Shown here: positions 53,222 to 61,273 of the stretch, piece by piece
Numbering within the stretch: the first letter of the stretch is position 1
Layout: every line of letters begins with the position of its first letter
Source: Nocardia stercoris
GTDB taxonomy: Bacteria > Actinomycetota > Actinomycetes > Mycobacteriales > Mycobacteriaceae
DNA length: 64,000 nt
Reading direction: 5' to 3'
Assembly (NCBI RefSeq): GCF_003696265.1
Contig: NZ_RFFH01000003.1
Span: forward strand, 62,001-126,000
Notes under the pieces: generated by a model
Seen by the model: only the letters and a program-made list of their open reading frames with translations
Database searches by the model: none
What the model was told of the DNA's origin: nothing
Program-made: the position numbers and the translations under genes

Positions 53222-53806
53222 TCATTCCTCCAGATCGGTCGCGCCGAAGATATCGCCGCGCTTGTACCCGTTGGTGCGCACGCACATGTGCCCGCGCGAG
53301 GACAGGGGTTCGCCGCACAGCGGGCACGGCGGGCGTCCCGCCGCGATGACCCGCGTCGACCGCAGGGCGAACTCCCGGGCCTGGCTCGGGGTGAGGAACA
53401 CCCGCACCGCGTCCGGGCCCTCCTCGGTGTCGTCGAGGACGACCGATTCGTCGACCTCGCTCTCGGTGATGGCGAGCAGTTCCACGACCACCGCGCCGGC
53501 GTCGGCGTCCCAGCCCAGGCCCATGGTGCCGACCCGGAACTCCGCGTCGATCGGGGTGCGCAGCGGGGCGGTGTCGTCGACGTCGGACGGCTGTGGGGGC
53601 ACCTCGGCGCCGAAGCGGCGGGCCACCTCGTCCAACAGCAGGCCCATCCGGTCGGCCAGCACCTTCACCTGCTGCTTCTCCAGCAGGACACTGACCACCC
53701 GGGGCTCCTGGACGGCCTGTAGGTAGAAGGCGCGGTCGCCCGGCTCACCGACCGTTCCGGCGACGAAACGATCGGGGGTGCGAAACACATGAATTGCACG
53801 GGCCAC
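53222..53806 (-). CDS. DUF3090 family protein
   Basis: 194 residues: ARAIHVFRTPDRFVAGTVGE, FYLQAVQEPRVVSVLLEKQQ and a C-terminal zinc-finger-like CPLCGEPLSSRGHMCVRTNG. The family is restricted to actinobacteria, co-occurs with mshC and SCO1664, and has no known function. The start is GTG at 53806 with a perfect AGGAGGT. Confidence 0.95.
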   Translation of the reverse strand: MARAIHVFRTPDRFVAGTVGEPGDRAFYLQAVQEPRVVSVLLEKQQVKVLADRMGLLLDEVARRFGAEVPPQPSDVDDTAPLRTPIDAEFRVGTMGLGWDADAGAVVVELLAITESEVDESVVLDDTEEGPDAVRVFLTPSQAREFALRSTRVIAAGRPPCPLCGEPLSSRGHMCVRTNGYKRGDIFGATDLEE

Positions 53807-53838
53807 CAGCACCTCCTGAAACCGGTTGCATAACCGAC

Positions 53839-54585
53839 TCACTCACCAGCATCGGAACGTTGCGCACTCCCATTATCCGGGTCCGGTGGCGGGGAGGTGC
53901 GTGCGCCGACCTCTCCGCCGGGCACCGGCCCGGACCGCTCGCCACCGTGGCCGGCGGTCACGGCCAGCGCCGACAGGTCGCTGCCGGTGTCGTTGACCCG
54001 CCACACCATGGGTGCGGCGGGCGTGTACCGGATCACGCTGATCGACGCCGGTTCCACCACGATGCGCTGGAAGCTGTCCAGGTGCATGCCGTAGGCGTCG
54101 GCGATCACGGACTTGATCACGTCGCCGTGCGTGCACGCCACCCACAGCACGTCGCCGCCGTGGGCCGCGGCGAGTTCCCGGTCGCGGGACCGGATCGCGG
54201 CCACGGCCCGGTACTGGACGTCGGCGAGGCCTTCGCCGCCGGGGAACACCGCGCCGGAGGCGTGACGCTGCACGATCTTCCACAGTGGTTCGCTGATCAG
54301 GTCGGCCAGGGCGCGGCCGGTCCATTCGCCGTAGTCGACCTCGATGAGCTGTTCGTCGGGTTCGCCTTCGATCCCGAGCTTGTCGGCCAGCGGCGCGACG
54401 GTCCGGGTGCAGCGCAGCAGCGGGGAGTGCACGATCGCGCCGATCGGCAGTTCACCCAGGCGCGCGGCGATCGATCGTGCCTGTTCGCGGCCCTGGTCGG
54501 TGAGGTCCACGCCCGGGCTGCGACCTGCGAGCGTGCGCGCGGTATTCGAGGTAGATACCCCGTGCCGCAGCAGGATCACCGTCAT
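53839..54585 (-). CDS. Histidine phosphatase family protein (MSMEG_4193 type)
   Basis: 248 residues. LLRHGVSTSN holds the phosphate-accepting His of the RHG motif. HSPLLRCTRTVAPL, LIEVDYGEWTGR and WVACTHGDVIKSV give the second Arg, Glu and His. The C-terminal ~40 residues are a Gly/Pro/Ser-rich tail. It is first in the operon leading to mshC. The substrate is unknown; a phosphatase partner for the kinase-fold SCO1664 protein is an attractive but untested idea. Confidence 0.93.
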   Translation of the reverse strand: MTVILLRHGVSTSNTARTLAGRSPGVDLTDQGREQARSIAARLGELPIGAIVHSPLLRCTRTVAPLADKLGIEGEPDEQLIEVDYGEWTGRALADLISEPLWKIVQRHASGAVFPGGEGLADVQYRAVAAIRSRDRELAAAHGGDVLWVACTHGDVIKSVIADAYGMHLDSFQRIVVEPASISVIRYTPAAPMVWRVNDTGSDLSALAVTAGHGGERSGPVPGGEVGARTSPPPDPDNGSAQRSDAGE

Positions 54586-54756
54586 GCCACCAGCCTAGGC
54601 GATCAGGGCCACACCACCAGCGGTCTGTGCGTGTGACCGGTTGCGCACCGCCGCACCGCCGGAACCGGCGCCGTGGCGGCTCGACCGCGAAATGCCTGGT
54701 CGAGCACGGTGATCCGGTGCCGGGAAGGCCCGCCGGTGTGTGGCACCGCGCACCGC

Positions 54757-55224
54757 CTACTTGCGGCGCGGGCGGAGTACGGCGGTGAAAGTGGCTGCGG
54801 CGACGGACTTTCCGGTGTTGTCGGTGAGGTCGACGGTGACGGCGAGTTCGACCGGGACCTGCGCCTGGATGTCGGCGCGGGCCTGCCGCAGCACCTCGTC
54901 GGACAGTTCGGCGGTGGCGCGGATCGGCCCGGCGTCCCCCTTGGCGCGGGCGAGGTATTCGATGCGGCCGTCGCGGGCGACGATGAAGGTCTCCCCCATC
55001 AGGTCCACGATCCCGGAGACGGACGCGCCCATCGCCGCGGTCTCGGCCAGCCCGAACAGGATGGCGGCGTGCAGGTCCCCGTTGTGGTTGAGGTGTTCGG
55101 GTTTCGGCGCGATCTGCACGACATTGCGGCCCGGGCGGTACTCCACCGATTCCATGCCGGTGTACCGGATGAATCCGAGCTGCTGGAACCCTGCCCACAC
55201 CGGGTCGACTGCCGTGTTCTCCAT
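54757..55224 (-). CDS. Hotdog-fold thioesterase-like protein (DUF4442/PaaI type) under a KstR-like box
   Basis: 155 residues. The hotdog core is HLNHNGDLHAAILFGLAETAA (Asn/Asp and Glu typical of PaaI-like active sites), with RIEYLARAKGDAGPI and AVTVDLTDNTGKSVAAA strands after it. It probably cleaves an acyl-CoA. The ATG at 55224 follows GAGGGAG. A sequence matching the KstR motif lies 17 bp before the start, so regulation with sterol catabolism is likely (inference). Confidence 0.88.
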   Translation of the reverse strand: MENTAVDPVWAGFQQLGFIRYTGMESVEYRPGRNVVQIAPKPEHLNHNGDLHAAILFGLAETAAMGASVSGIVDLMGETFIVARDGRIEYLARAKGDAGPIRATAELSDEVLRQARADIQAQVPVELAVTVDLTDNTGKSVAAATFTAVLRPRRK

Positions 55225-55240
55225 CGCCACTCCCTCGAAC

Positions 55241-55254
55241 TGAAACGTGTTCCA
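55241..55254. promoter_or_regulatory. KstR-like operator TGAAACGTGTTCCA
   Basis: It fits the published KstR core T-N2-AAC-N2-GTT-N2-A at every fixed position, 17 bp upstream of the DUF4442 gene start. A near-identical site lies at 56669-56682. Confidence 0.75.
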
Positions 55255-55288
55255 ATTTCATACCGCTCGACGGGAGACGCTGTCCAGG

Positions 55289-56098
55289 TCAATCGTCGAG
55301 ATGCGCGCAGACCCAATCGTCGACCAGTGGATCCCGCGGCAGCGAACCGTGTTCGAGGACATGCCCGGGCCACAGATCGTCGGCCAGATCGTCGATCACA
55401 CCCGGCTCGTCGACGAACGACCCCGGCCCGCCGGGCGTGGCGACCAAGTCCTGCCGAGTGGCCAGAATGCCGTAGCGAATCCCCGGCACGGTGATCGGGG
55501 CGCTGTTCAGCTCGTCGACCGCCTCGGAGCCGACCTCCTGATCGGCACACGCCGGGCAGACCCCCTGCCGCAGCACGTCGTCGACCACCGGACGCAGCCC
55601 GGTGCCGTCGGACAGGTCCACCAGGCCGTCCAGCGCGGTCCCGTGCGTCGTCGGCGCGATCGCCAGCACCGAGTGGATCGCGTCGGGGCCGAGCCGCTGG
55701 GCGATCTGCATGGCCAGCACGCCGCCCTGGGAGTGCCCGACGAGATCGACCTGCGTCGCACCGGTGGCCGCCAGCACCTGCTCGGTGAACGCGCCGACCG
55801 CGTCCAAAGACTGCGCCATCGGCGCGAACGCGTTCAACGGCAACAGAATTCGCGGATCACGGCCGTAATCGAGGGCGAACACACACCGGCCCTGCGCCTG
55901 CAGGCGCGGCGCGAGCACCCGCCAATCGCGAGCACCACCGGCGGTTCCGTGGATCAGCACCACCGGACGCGGGTGCTCGGCCGTCGGATGGCAGTTCCAG
56001 TCGCCAATCGCCGGAGGAGCCGGATCGGCGACGGCCGCCGCGGCGGGCAGTGCGAGCGCGACCACCGGTAACAAGGCCAAAAAGGCCGATGCGCGCAC
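55289..56098 (-). CDS. Secreted lipase (class 2/EstA type)
   Basis: 269 residues with a signal peptide (FLALLPVVALALPAAAAVA) cleaved near residue 24. The lipase core has RPVVLIHGTAGGARDW (oxyanion HG), the nucleophile elbow LVGHSQGGVLAMQ, the acid probably near VDEPGVIDDLADDLW and the His in PGHVLEHGSLP. Four Cys suggest disulfides. The start is GTG at 56098 after GAAGGGATAG. It lies between the two KstR-box genes but has no such box itself. Confidence 0.92.
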   Translation of the reverse strand: MRASAFLALLPVVALALPAAAAVADPAPPAIGDWNCHPTAEHPRPVVLIHGTAGGARDWRVLAPRLQAQGRCVFALDYGRDPRILLPLNAFAPMAQSLDAVGAFTEQVLAATGATQVDLVGHSQGGVLAMQIAQRLGPDAIHSVLAIAPTTHGTALDGLVDLSDGTGLRPVVDDVLRQGVCPACADQEVGSEAVDELNSAPITVPGIRYGILATRQDLVATPGGPGSFVDEPGVIDDLADDLWPGHVLEHGSLPRDPLVDDWVCAHLDD

Positions 56099-56231
56099 AG
56101 CTATCCCTTCGGTCGAACATTAGACGCCCATTGCCTACCAGCTGGTGGGCCATGTTCCGGCGGTAGGTTACCCAGCGGTCGGAATCTCGGCGGCGGGATT
56201 CGGCGACCGGGATAGCGTGAATCGTGATGGG

Positions 56232-56263
56232 GTGTGGGGATTTCCGCTGCGGAAACCCCACAC
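56232..56263 (-). terminator. Hairpin terminator after the SnoaL-like gene
   Basis: Arms GTGTGGGG-A-TTTCC and GGAAA-CCCCACAC pair with one bulged A around a 6-base loop, 16 bp past the stop at 56279 of the minus-strand SnoaL-like gene. Confidence 0.75.
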
Positions 56264-56278
56264 CGCAGCGCGAGCCGG

Positions 56279-56650
56279 TCAGGCCGGGACGACCTTCAGG
56301 TCGTCGGGGCCCCAGAAGGCGCGCATGGCGACGATCTTGCCCTCGTCGTTCAGCTCCATCACGTCGATCGGCGCCAGGGTCATCCGGTGCCCGTTGCCGA
56401 CCGCGACCAGGGTGAACGAGGCGGCGGCGTGGTTGCCGGCGACCTTCACCGTATGCAGTTCGGTGGTGCGCTCGAGGCCTTCCAGCGCCTGGTACAGCTC
56501 GGCGATGGCCTCGTGGCCGCGGCGCTCCGGCGTGCCGATCGGGTCCTCGACGACCGCGTCGGCGGCGTAGAGGTCCAGGATCGCCGATATCGGGCCGGTG
56601 GCCACCAGCTTCACGTACTGCTCGACCACATCCCGGGGCTGCACTGCCAT
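56279..56650 (-). CDS. SnoaL/ketosteroid-isomerase-like protein under a KstR-like box
   Basis: 123 residues of an NTF2-like fold: VVEQYVKLVATGPISAILDLYA, AVVEDPIGTPERRGHEAIAELY and PIDVMELNDEGKIVAMRAFWG. The family includes steroid delta-isomerases and limonene-epoxide hydrolases; Asp-rich pocket residues are present, but the exact activity is unproven. The ATG at 56650 follows GGGAG; an in-frame ATG lies 12 bases upstream. A KstR-like operator 19 bp upstream suggests a steroid-pathway role. Confidence 0.88.
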   Translation of the reverse strand: MAVQPRDVVEQYVKLVATGPISAILDLYAADAVVEDPIGTPERRGHEAIAELYQALEGLERTTELHTVKVAGNHAAASFTLVAVGNGHRMTLAPIDVMELNDEGKIVAMRAFWGPDDLKVVPA

Positions 56651-56668
56651 GGAAACTCCCATCAAAAG

Positions 56669-56682
56669 TGAAACGTGTTCTA
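56669..56682. promoter_or_regulatory. KstR-like operator TGAAACGTGTTCTA
   Basis: It matches T-N2-AAC-N2-GTT-N2-A exactly and differs from the site at 55241 by one base. It lies 19 bp before the SnoaL-like gene start. Confidence 0.75.
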
Positions 56683-56859
56683 ATTCGAAGTCTAGCAGCC
56701 GGAGCGCGTCCCCGGACCGGTCCGAAGCGGTTGCGCCGCGAGCGGAATCCCTGTCCCGATCGCGCCGCATTCGCACCGACACGCGGTGCGACACGCTCGG
56801 CTGCGGTATATCTGTCCGGTACGGAACTTCGAGATCCCAACGCGCAAGGAGACTTTGCC

Positions 56860-57669
56860 GTGTCCGGTTCGATCGACCTCCACACCGATGTGCCGCACTC
56901 GGCCCGGATGTACGACTACTTCCTCGGCGGCAAGGACAACTATCAGGCCGACCGCGACGCCGCCGAGAAGGCACTGCAGGAATTCCCCGCCGTTCGGGTG
57001 ACCGCCCGCACCAACCGCGAATTCATGCGCCACGCCACCCGCTACCTGGCCGGCCAGGGGATACGCCAGTTCCTCGACATCGGCACCGGCATCCCGACCG
57101 CGCCGAACCTGCACCAGGTCGCTCAGGAACTGGCCCCCGAAAGCCGCGTCGTCTACGTCGACAACGATCCGCTGGTGCTCTCCCACGCGCGGGCGCTGCT
57201 CACCAGCACCGAAGAGGGCGCCACCGCCTACGTCGAGGCCGACGCCGGCGACCCCGCCGCCATCCTGTCCTCCCCCGAACTGCTGGACACACTGGACCTG
57301 TCGCAGCCGGTCGCGGTGTCGCTGATGGCGCTGCTGCACTTCGTGCCCGGCGACGTGCACGAGATCGTCCGCAAGCTCATGGAACCCCTGGCCCCCGGCT
57401 CCTACCTGGCGATCTCGCACGTGACCACCGACTTCGACGACAGCCCCGCCGACCCCGACGGCATGATGCGCCTGCTGCAGGTCTACATCGACCGCGGGAT
57501 TCCGGTGTCGCCGCGCCCCAAGGCCGAGGTCGAGCGCCTGTTCGACGGACTGGAACTGGTCGAGCCGGGCATCGAGGTGATCCACCGCTGGCGCAACCCC
57601 GGCATCGAACACCCGCGCAGCCACGACAAGAAGGTCTCGCTCTACGGCGGGGTGGGCAAGAAGCTCTGA
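56860..57669 (+). CDS. SAM-dependent methyltransferase, DUF574 (Methyltransf_19) family
   Basis: 269 residues from GTG at 56860 after AAGGAG. It shows SARMYDYFLGGKDNYQADRD, NREFMRHATRYLAGQGIRQF, LDIGTGIPTAPNLHQVAQ (SAM site), VVYVDNDPLVLSHARALL and VSLMALLHFVPGDVHEIV. It is the same family as the gene at 7985-8812. The substrate is unknown. It converges on the ECF42 sigma gene with only 2 bp between the stops. Confidence 0.95.
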   Translation: MSGSIDLHTDVPHSARMYDYFLGGKDNYQADRDAAEKALQEFPAVRVTARTNREFMRHATRYLAGQGIRQFLDIGTGIPTAPNLHQVAQELAPESRVVYVDNDPLVLSHARALLTSTEEGATAYVEADAGDPAAILSSPELLDTLDLSQPVAVSLMALLHFVPGDVHEIVRKLMEPLAPGSYLAISHVTTDFDDSPADPDGMMRLLQVYIDRGIPVSPRPKAEVERLFDGLELVEPGIEVIHRWRNPGIEHPRSHDKKVSLYGGVGKKL

Positions 57670-57671
57670 GC

Positions 57672-58955
57672 TCAGGCCGGTAGGTCGGTGAGCTTGCCCC
57701 GCAGCACCGCGCGTTCCTGATCGTTGCCGCACAGCGCGATCGCCCGCTCGTATTCCGTCCGGGCCTGCCCGGCCCGGCCCAGCCGCGCCAGCAGCTCACC
57801 GCGCACACTCGGCAGCAGATGCGAATTCGCGAGCGCCGCCGCGGCCCCGAGGCCGTCGACGATCTCGAGGGCCGCCGCCGGTCCGCGCGCCATGGAGACC
57901 GCGACCGCGCGGTTGAGGTCGACGATCGGCGAGGGCGCCAGCCGGCCCAGCGCCTCGTAGAGCACGACCACGCGCTCCCAGTCGGTGGCCGCCACCGACT
58001 CGGCGACCGCGTGGCATTCGGCGATCGCCGCCTGTAACCCGTACGCGCCCAGCCCGCGCCCGGACCGGGCCGCCCGCTCGAGTGCGGCCCGCCCGCGCCC
58101 GATCGCGGCCCGGTCCCAGCGCGCGCGGTCCTGATGTTCCAGCAGCACCGGCCGCCCGCTCGCATCGGTGCGGGCCGGGAACCGCGCCGCGGTCAGTTCG
58201 AGCAGCGCGAGCAGCCCGTGCACCTCGGGCTCGCCCGGCACCAGCCGCGCCAGCACCCGCGCCAGGCGCTGCGCCTCGGCGGCGAGGTCGAGCCGGATCA
58301 GCTCGGCGCCGGTGGTGGCCGACGACCCCTCGGTGAAGATCACGTAGACGACGTTCAGCACCGCCGCGACCCGCGCGCCGCGCTCCGCCGCGGACGGCAC
58401 CTCGAACGGAACATTCGCCGCGGCAAGGGTTTTCTTCGCCCGCGTGATCCGGGCCTGCACGGTCGCGGTCGGCACCAAAAACGCGCGGGCGATCTCGTCG
58501 CTGGTCAGTCCGCCCACCACCCGCAGCGTCAGCGCCACCTGCGCCGACCGCGACAGCAGCGGATGACAGGCCACGAACATCAGCGCCAGCACATCGTCGT
58601 CGATCCGATCGGGATCCCACAGTGGTTGCGCCCCATCGTCTTGCGCGGGCGCGCCGCCGGTGGCCGCCTCGCCCTCGCCCAGTTCCCGGGCGAGGGCGAG
58701 GTACCGGTCGTCGCGGGTGGCCCGGCGGCGGAAGGCGTCGATGGCCCGCCGCCGCCCGACCGTGAGCAGCCAGCCGGCCGGATTGCGCGGCACACCCTCG
58801 CGCGGCCAGGTCACCAGCGCCTCGGCGAACGCCTCCTGCGCGAGATCCTCGGCCAAGGCGAAATCGCCGGTGTAGCGGGCCAATCCGCCGACCACGCGAG
58901 CGGATTCGATCCGCCACACCGCGGCCACGGCATCACGACCGGTGGGGTCCGCCAT
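57672..58955 (-). CDS. ECF42-type RNA polymerase sigma factor with TPR-like C-terminus
   Basis: 427 residues. Region 2 spans about residues 15-80 (ARVVGGLARYTGDFALAEDL, PREGVPRNPAGWLLTVGRRR). Region 4 contains LTLRVVGGLTSDEIARAFLV and ATVQARITRAKKTL. The ~220-residue C-terminal part is a DUF6596/TPR-like extension (SPIVDLNRAVAVSMARGPAA). This is the ECF42 group, whose partner is a DGPF/YCII protein rather than an anti-sigma factor. That partner lies 11 bp upstream here. The C-terminal domain is reported to be needed for activity. Confidence 0.93.
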   Translation of the reverse strand: MADPTGRDAVAAVWRIESARVVGGLARYTGDFALAEDLAQEAFAEALVTWPREGVPRNPAGWLLTVGRRRAIDAFRRRATRDDRYLALARELGEGEAATGGAPAQDDGAQPLWDPDRIDDDVLALMFVACHPLLSRSAQVALTLRVVGGLTSDEIARAFLVPTATVQARITRAKKTLAAANVPFEVPSAAERGARVAAVLNVVYVIFTEGSSATTGAELIRLDLAAEAQRLARVLARLVPGEPEVHGLLALLELTAARFPARTDASGRPVLLEHQDRARWDRAAIGRGRAALERAARSGRGLGAYGLQAAIAECHAVAESVAATDWERVVVLYEALGRLAPSPIVDLNRAVAVSMARGPAAALEIVDGLGAAAALANSHLLPSVRGELLARLGRAGQARTEYERAIALCGNDQERAVLRGKLTDLPA

Positions 58956-58966
58956 CGGTCAGCGGC

Positions 58967-59386
58967 TCACAGCTGCCCGGTGGCCTCGCGCCACGCCCGT
59001 TCCTTCTGCACCCACTCGTTGTCCTGCGGGAACTCGTCGATGGTGGTGACCCGCCGGATCTCGGTCTTGAAACCGGCACCGAACGACGGCGCCCGCTTCG
59101 CCCACTCGATCGCCTCCTGCTTGGAGGCCACGTTCAGCAGATAGAAGCCGCCGAACAGCTCCCGCGTCTCCCCGTAGGGCCCGTCGGTGACCAGCGGCGG
59201 ATCCGACGAGTAGTCGACGACCACGCCGTCCTCCGGCTCGGCCAGCCCCTCGGCGGCCAGCAGCACACCCGCGCGGATCAGTTCGTCGTTGAAGCGCCCG
59301 ACGGTCTCGAGCATCTTGTCGAAGTCGGCGTCGGCCAGCGCAGCATTGCCCTCGTCGGTGGCGCGCCAGATCAGCATGTACTTCAC
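58967..59386 (-). CDS. YCII/DGPF family protein partner of ECF42
   Basis: 139 residues. VKYMLIWRATDEG opens the ferredoxin-like fold. The family name motif appears as VTDGPYGETRELFGGFYLL, and the C-terminus has EFPQDNEWVQKERAW. DGPF proteins are the conserved companions of ECF42 sigma factors; their enzymatic role is unknown. The start is GTG at 59386 with an ideal AGGAGG. Confidence 0.93.
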   Translation of the reverse strand: MKYMLIWRATDEGNAALADADFDKMLETVGRFNDELIRAGVLLAAEGLAEPEDGVVVDYSSDPPLVTDGPYGETRELFGGFYLLNVASKQEAIEWAKRAPSFGAGFKTEIRRVTTIDEFPQDNEWVQKERAWREATGQL

Positions 59387-59498
59387 GATCGTCCTCCTGG
59401 TCGTGGGTCGCGGTCCGACCCTCTCACGGCAAGGTCGAACGGCGCAGTGGCCGGATCGACACGGGCTGGGAAAAACTTTTCACAACTTCGCGTGAGTG

Positions 59499-59863
59499 TC
59501 ATTCCCGCAGCGTGGCGGTCCGGCGGCCCATGCCGAACATGGTGCGGTCGTAGAACGGCCGGGCCAGACGCTTCATCCGGAACGCCTTGCGGGCGTCGGG
59601 GTCGGGCAGGATCAGGAAGCGGCGTGGGTCGATACCGGAGACGACGGCGGCGGCGATCTGGTCGGCGTCGCGGGGCGTGTGGTCGATCAGTTTGCGGGCG
59701 GTCGCGCTCATCTGCGGGTCGTCGTCGTGCAGCGAGGCGGCCAGGTCGGTGCGCAGGTGTCGGCCAGGTCCGTCACCAGGACCCGGTCGCCGCGGGCGGC
59801 GAACCGCGCGACCAGCGCGGCACCCAGGCCGGACGCGCCGCCGGTGACCAGAATTCGTGCCAC
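59499..59863 (-). pseudogene. Short-chain dehydrogenase with a large internal deletion and frameshift
   Basis: From GTG at 59863 (after GAAGGA) the frame encodes ARILVTGGASGLGAALVARF and on to RVLVTDLAD, a normal SDR N-terminus. It then runs into nonsense. In another frame LRTDLAASLHDDDPQMSATA to GMGRRTATLRE follows, a normal SDR C-terminus ending at 59499. About 130 or more central residues, including the Ser-Tyr-Lys site, are missing. The junction is near 59755-59762, where GACCTGGCCG occurs twice within about 20 bp. The gene cannot make an active enzyme. Confidence 0.85.
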
Positions 59864-60024
59864 GTATGTCCTTCGCGGGGGTGCGGCGGCTCGGCGAGCC
59901 GGTTCGGGTGTCCCTCATGATGCCGGAAATGCGGCCCGTCGCATCGTGATTGTCGGACGGGGAGCTCGGGCCGGCGCCGCGTCGGTCCGCCGGGTTCGCC
60001 GCAGCCGCCGGTACGGTGCACACC

Positions 60025-60927
60025 ATGCGCGATCAGGGCAGTTGGGATATCAAGACCAGCGTCGGATCCACCGCGTTGTTCGTGGCCGCCGCCCGCGGGC
60101 TCGCGGCGCGCCGGCCCGACCCGATCGCCGTCGACCGCTTCGCCGAGGTGTTCTGTGTCGCGGCCGGTGACGAATGGGCGGCGCTGTTCACCGGCGACCC
60201 AGCGGCTACCGCCGAACACCCTTTGCGCTCAGCCGATTTCGGGATCCCGTTCCAGAACTTCCAGGCGGCGCGCACCCGCTGGTTCGACGACTACTGTGCC
60301 GCCGCCGTCGCCACGGGCGTCCGGCAGATCGTGATCCTCGCCGCCGGCCTGGACGCGCGCGCCTACCGGCTCCCCTGGCCCGCCGGCACCACCGTCTACG
60401 AGCTCGACCAGCCCCTGGTGCTGGAATTCAAGCGCTCGGTACTGGCCGCACACGGCGACCGGCCGGTGGCGCGGCGGCGCGAGGTGCCCGTCGATCTGCG
60501 GACCGACTGGCCGGCCGCGCTGCGGGCCGCCGGCTTCGACCCGACCGCCCCGACCGCGTGGCTGGTGGAGGGCCTGCTGATCTACCTGTCACCCGCCGAA
60601 CAGGACGTGCTCTACGAGCGGATCGAGTCGCTGTCCGCGCCGGGCAGTTTCGTGGGCGTCGAGCAGATGGACCCGATCGACCCCGAGGTCTACCGGGCCA
60701 TGCTCGAAGCCCAGGACCAGCCGGGCGGTGACCAGGCGGCGTGGGCGAGCCTGATCCACAACGAACCGCACAGCGAGGCGGTCGCCTGGTTCGGCGCGCG
60801 TGGCTGGTCCGGGACCGCCACGAAGCTGTCGGATCTGCTCGCGTCCCTCGGGCATCCGGCGCCGGAGGTGCCGGCGGGATTCCTCATGCCGGGCCTGGTG
60901 AGCCTCGTCACCGTGGCGAAGGGATAA
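60025..60927 (+). CDS. Class I SAM-dependent methyltransferase, TIGR00027/LCMT-like
   Basis: 300 residues: SVGSTALFVAAARGLAARRP at the start, RTRWFDDYCAAAVATGVRQI, ILAAGLDARAYRLPWPAGTT (SAM motif), VYELDQPLVLEFKRSVL and AWLVEGLLIYLSPAEQDVLY. This family is expanded in mycobacteria and nocardiae and has unknown (possibly polyketide or leucine-carboxyl) substrates. The ATG at 60025 is the family start; the frame runs 75 bases further upstream as shadow. Confidence 0.93.
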   Translation: MRDQGSWDIKTSVGSTALFVAAARGLAARRPDPIAVDRFAEVFCVAAGDEWAALFTGDPAATAEHPLRSADFGIPFQNFQAARTRWFDDYCAAAVATGVRQIVILAAGLDARAYRLPWPAGTTVYELDQPLVLEFKRSVLAAHGDRPVARRREVPVDLRTDWPAALRAAGFDPTAPTAWLVEGLLIYLSPAEQDVLYERIESLSAPGSFVGVEQMDPIDPEVYRAMLEAQDQPGGDQAAWASLIHNEPHSEAVAWFGARGWSGTATKLSDLLASLGHPAPEVPAGFLMPGLVSLVTVAKG

Positions 60928-60971
60928 CTGGCCGCGATTCGCTCTGGTGTATCGGCGCATCGCCAGTTACA

Positions 60972-60990
60972 TTAGGTGAGGCTAACCGTA
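60972..60990. promoter_or_regulatory. IdeR/DtxR iron box before bfd-bfr
   Basis: TTAGGTGAGGCTAACCGTA agrees with the 19-bp IdeR consensus (TTAGGTTAGGCTAACCTAA) at 16 positions. It ends 24 bp before the GTG of the ferredoxin gene. Confidence 0.85.
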
Positions 60991-61014
60991 ATCTTCCAAG
61001 CGTATGAGGCTCCC

Positions 61015-61209
61015 GTGTACGTGTGTATCTGCAACGCCCTCACCGAGGACGAGGTGCGTGGTTGCGTAGCAGCGGGTGCCTGCTCCACTCGCCAGGTGAA
61101 GAAGGCCTGCGGCTGGAAGCCCGGCTGCGGCGCCTGCGTCTCCCGAATCGCCGGAATCGTCGGCGAGATGCGGGGTACGCCCGCCGCCCTGGAACTGCCC
61201 GCTGCCTGA
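61015..61209 (+). CDS. bfd: Bacterioferritin-associated ferredoxin (BFD-like [2Fe-2S])
   Basis: 64 residues: VYVCICNALTEDEVRGCVAA, then QVKKACGWKPGCGACVSRIAG. Cys-x-Cys near the start and Cys-x2-Cys in PGCGAC bind a [2Fe-2S] cluster. BFD reduces core iron in bacterioferritin to release it. The start is GTG at 61015 after GAGG. It precedes bfr by 64 bp, behind an IdeR-type box, so iron status probably controls both. Confidence 0.93.
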   Translation: MYVCICNALTEDEVRGCVAAGACSTRQVKKACGWKPGCGACVSRIAGIVGEMRGTPAALELPAA

Positions 61210-61273
61210 AAAACCCCGGACACGGACGCGCGAACGGGGCCTGCCGGCGCGGGCGGATGCCAGGATGTGCCGC

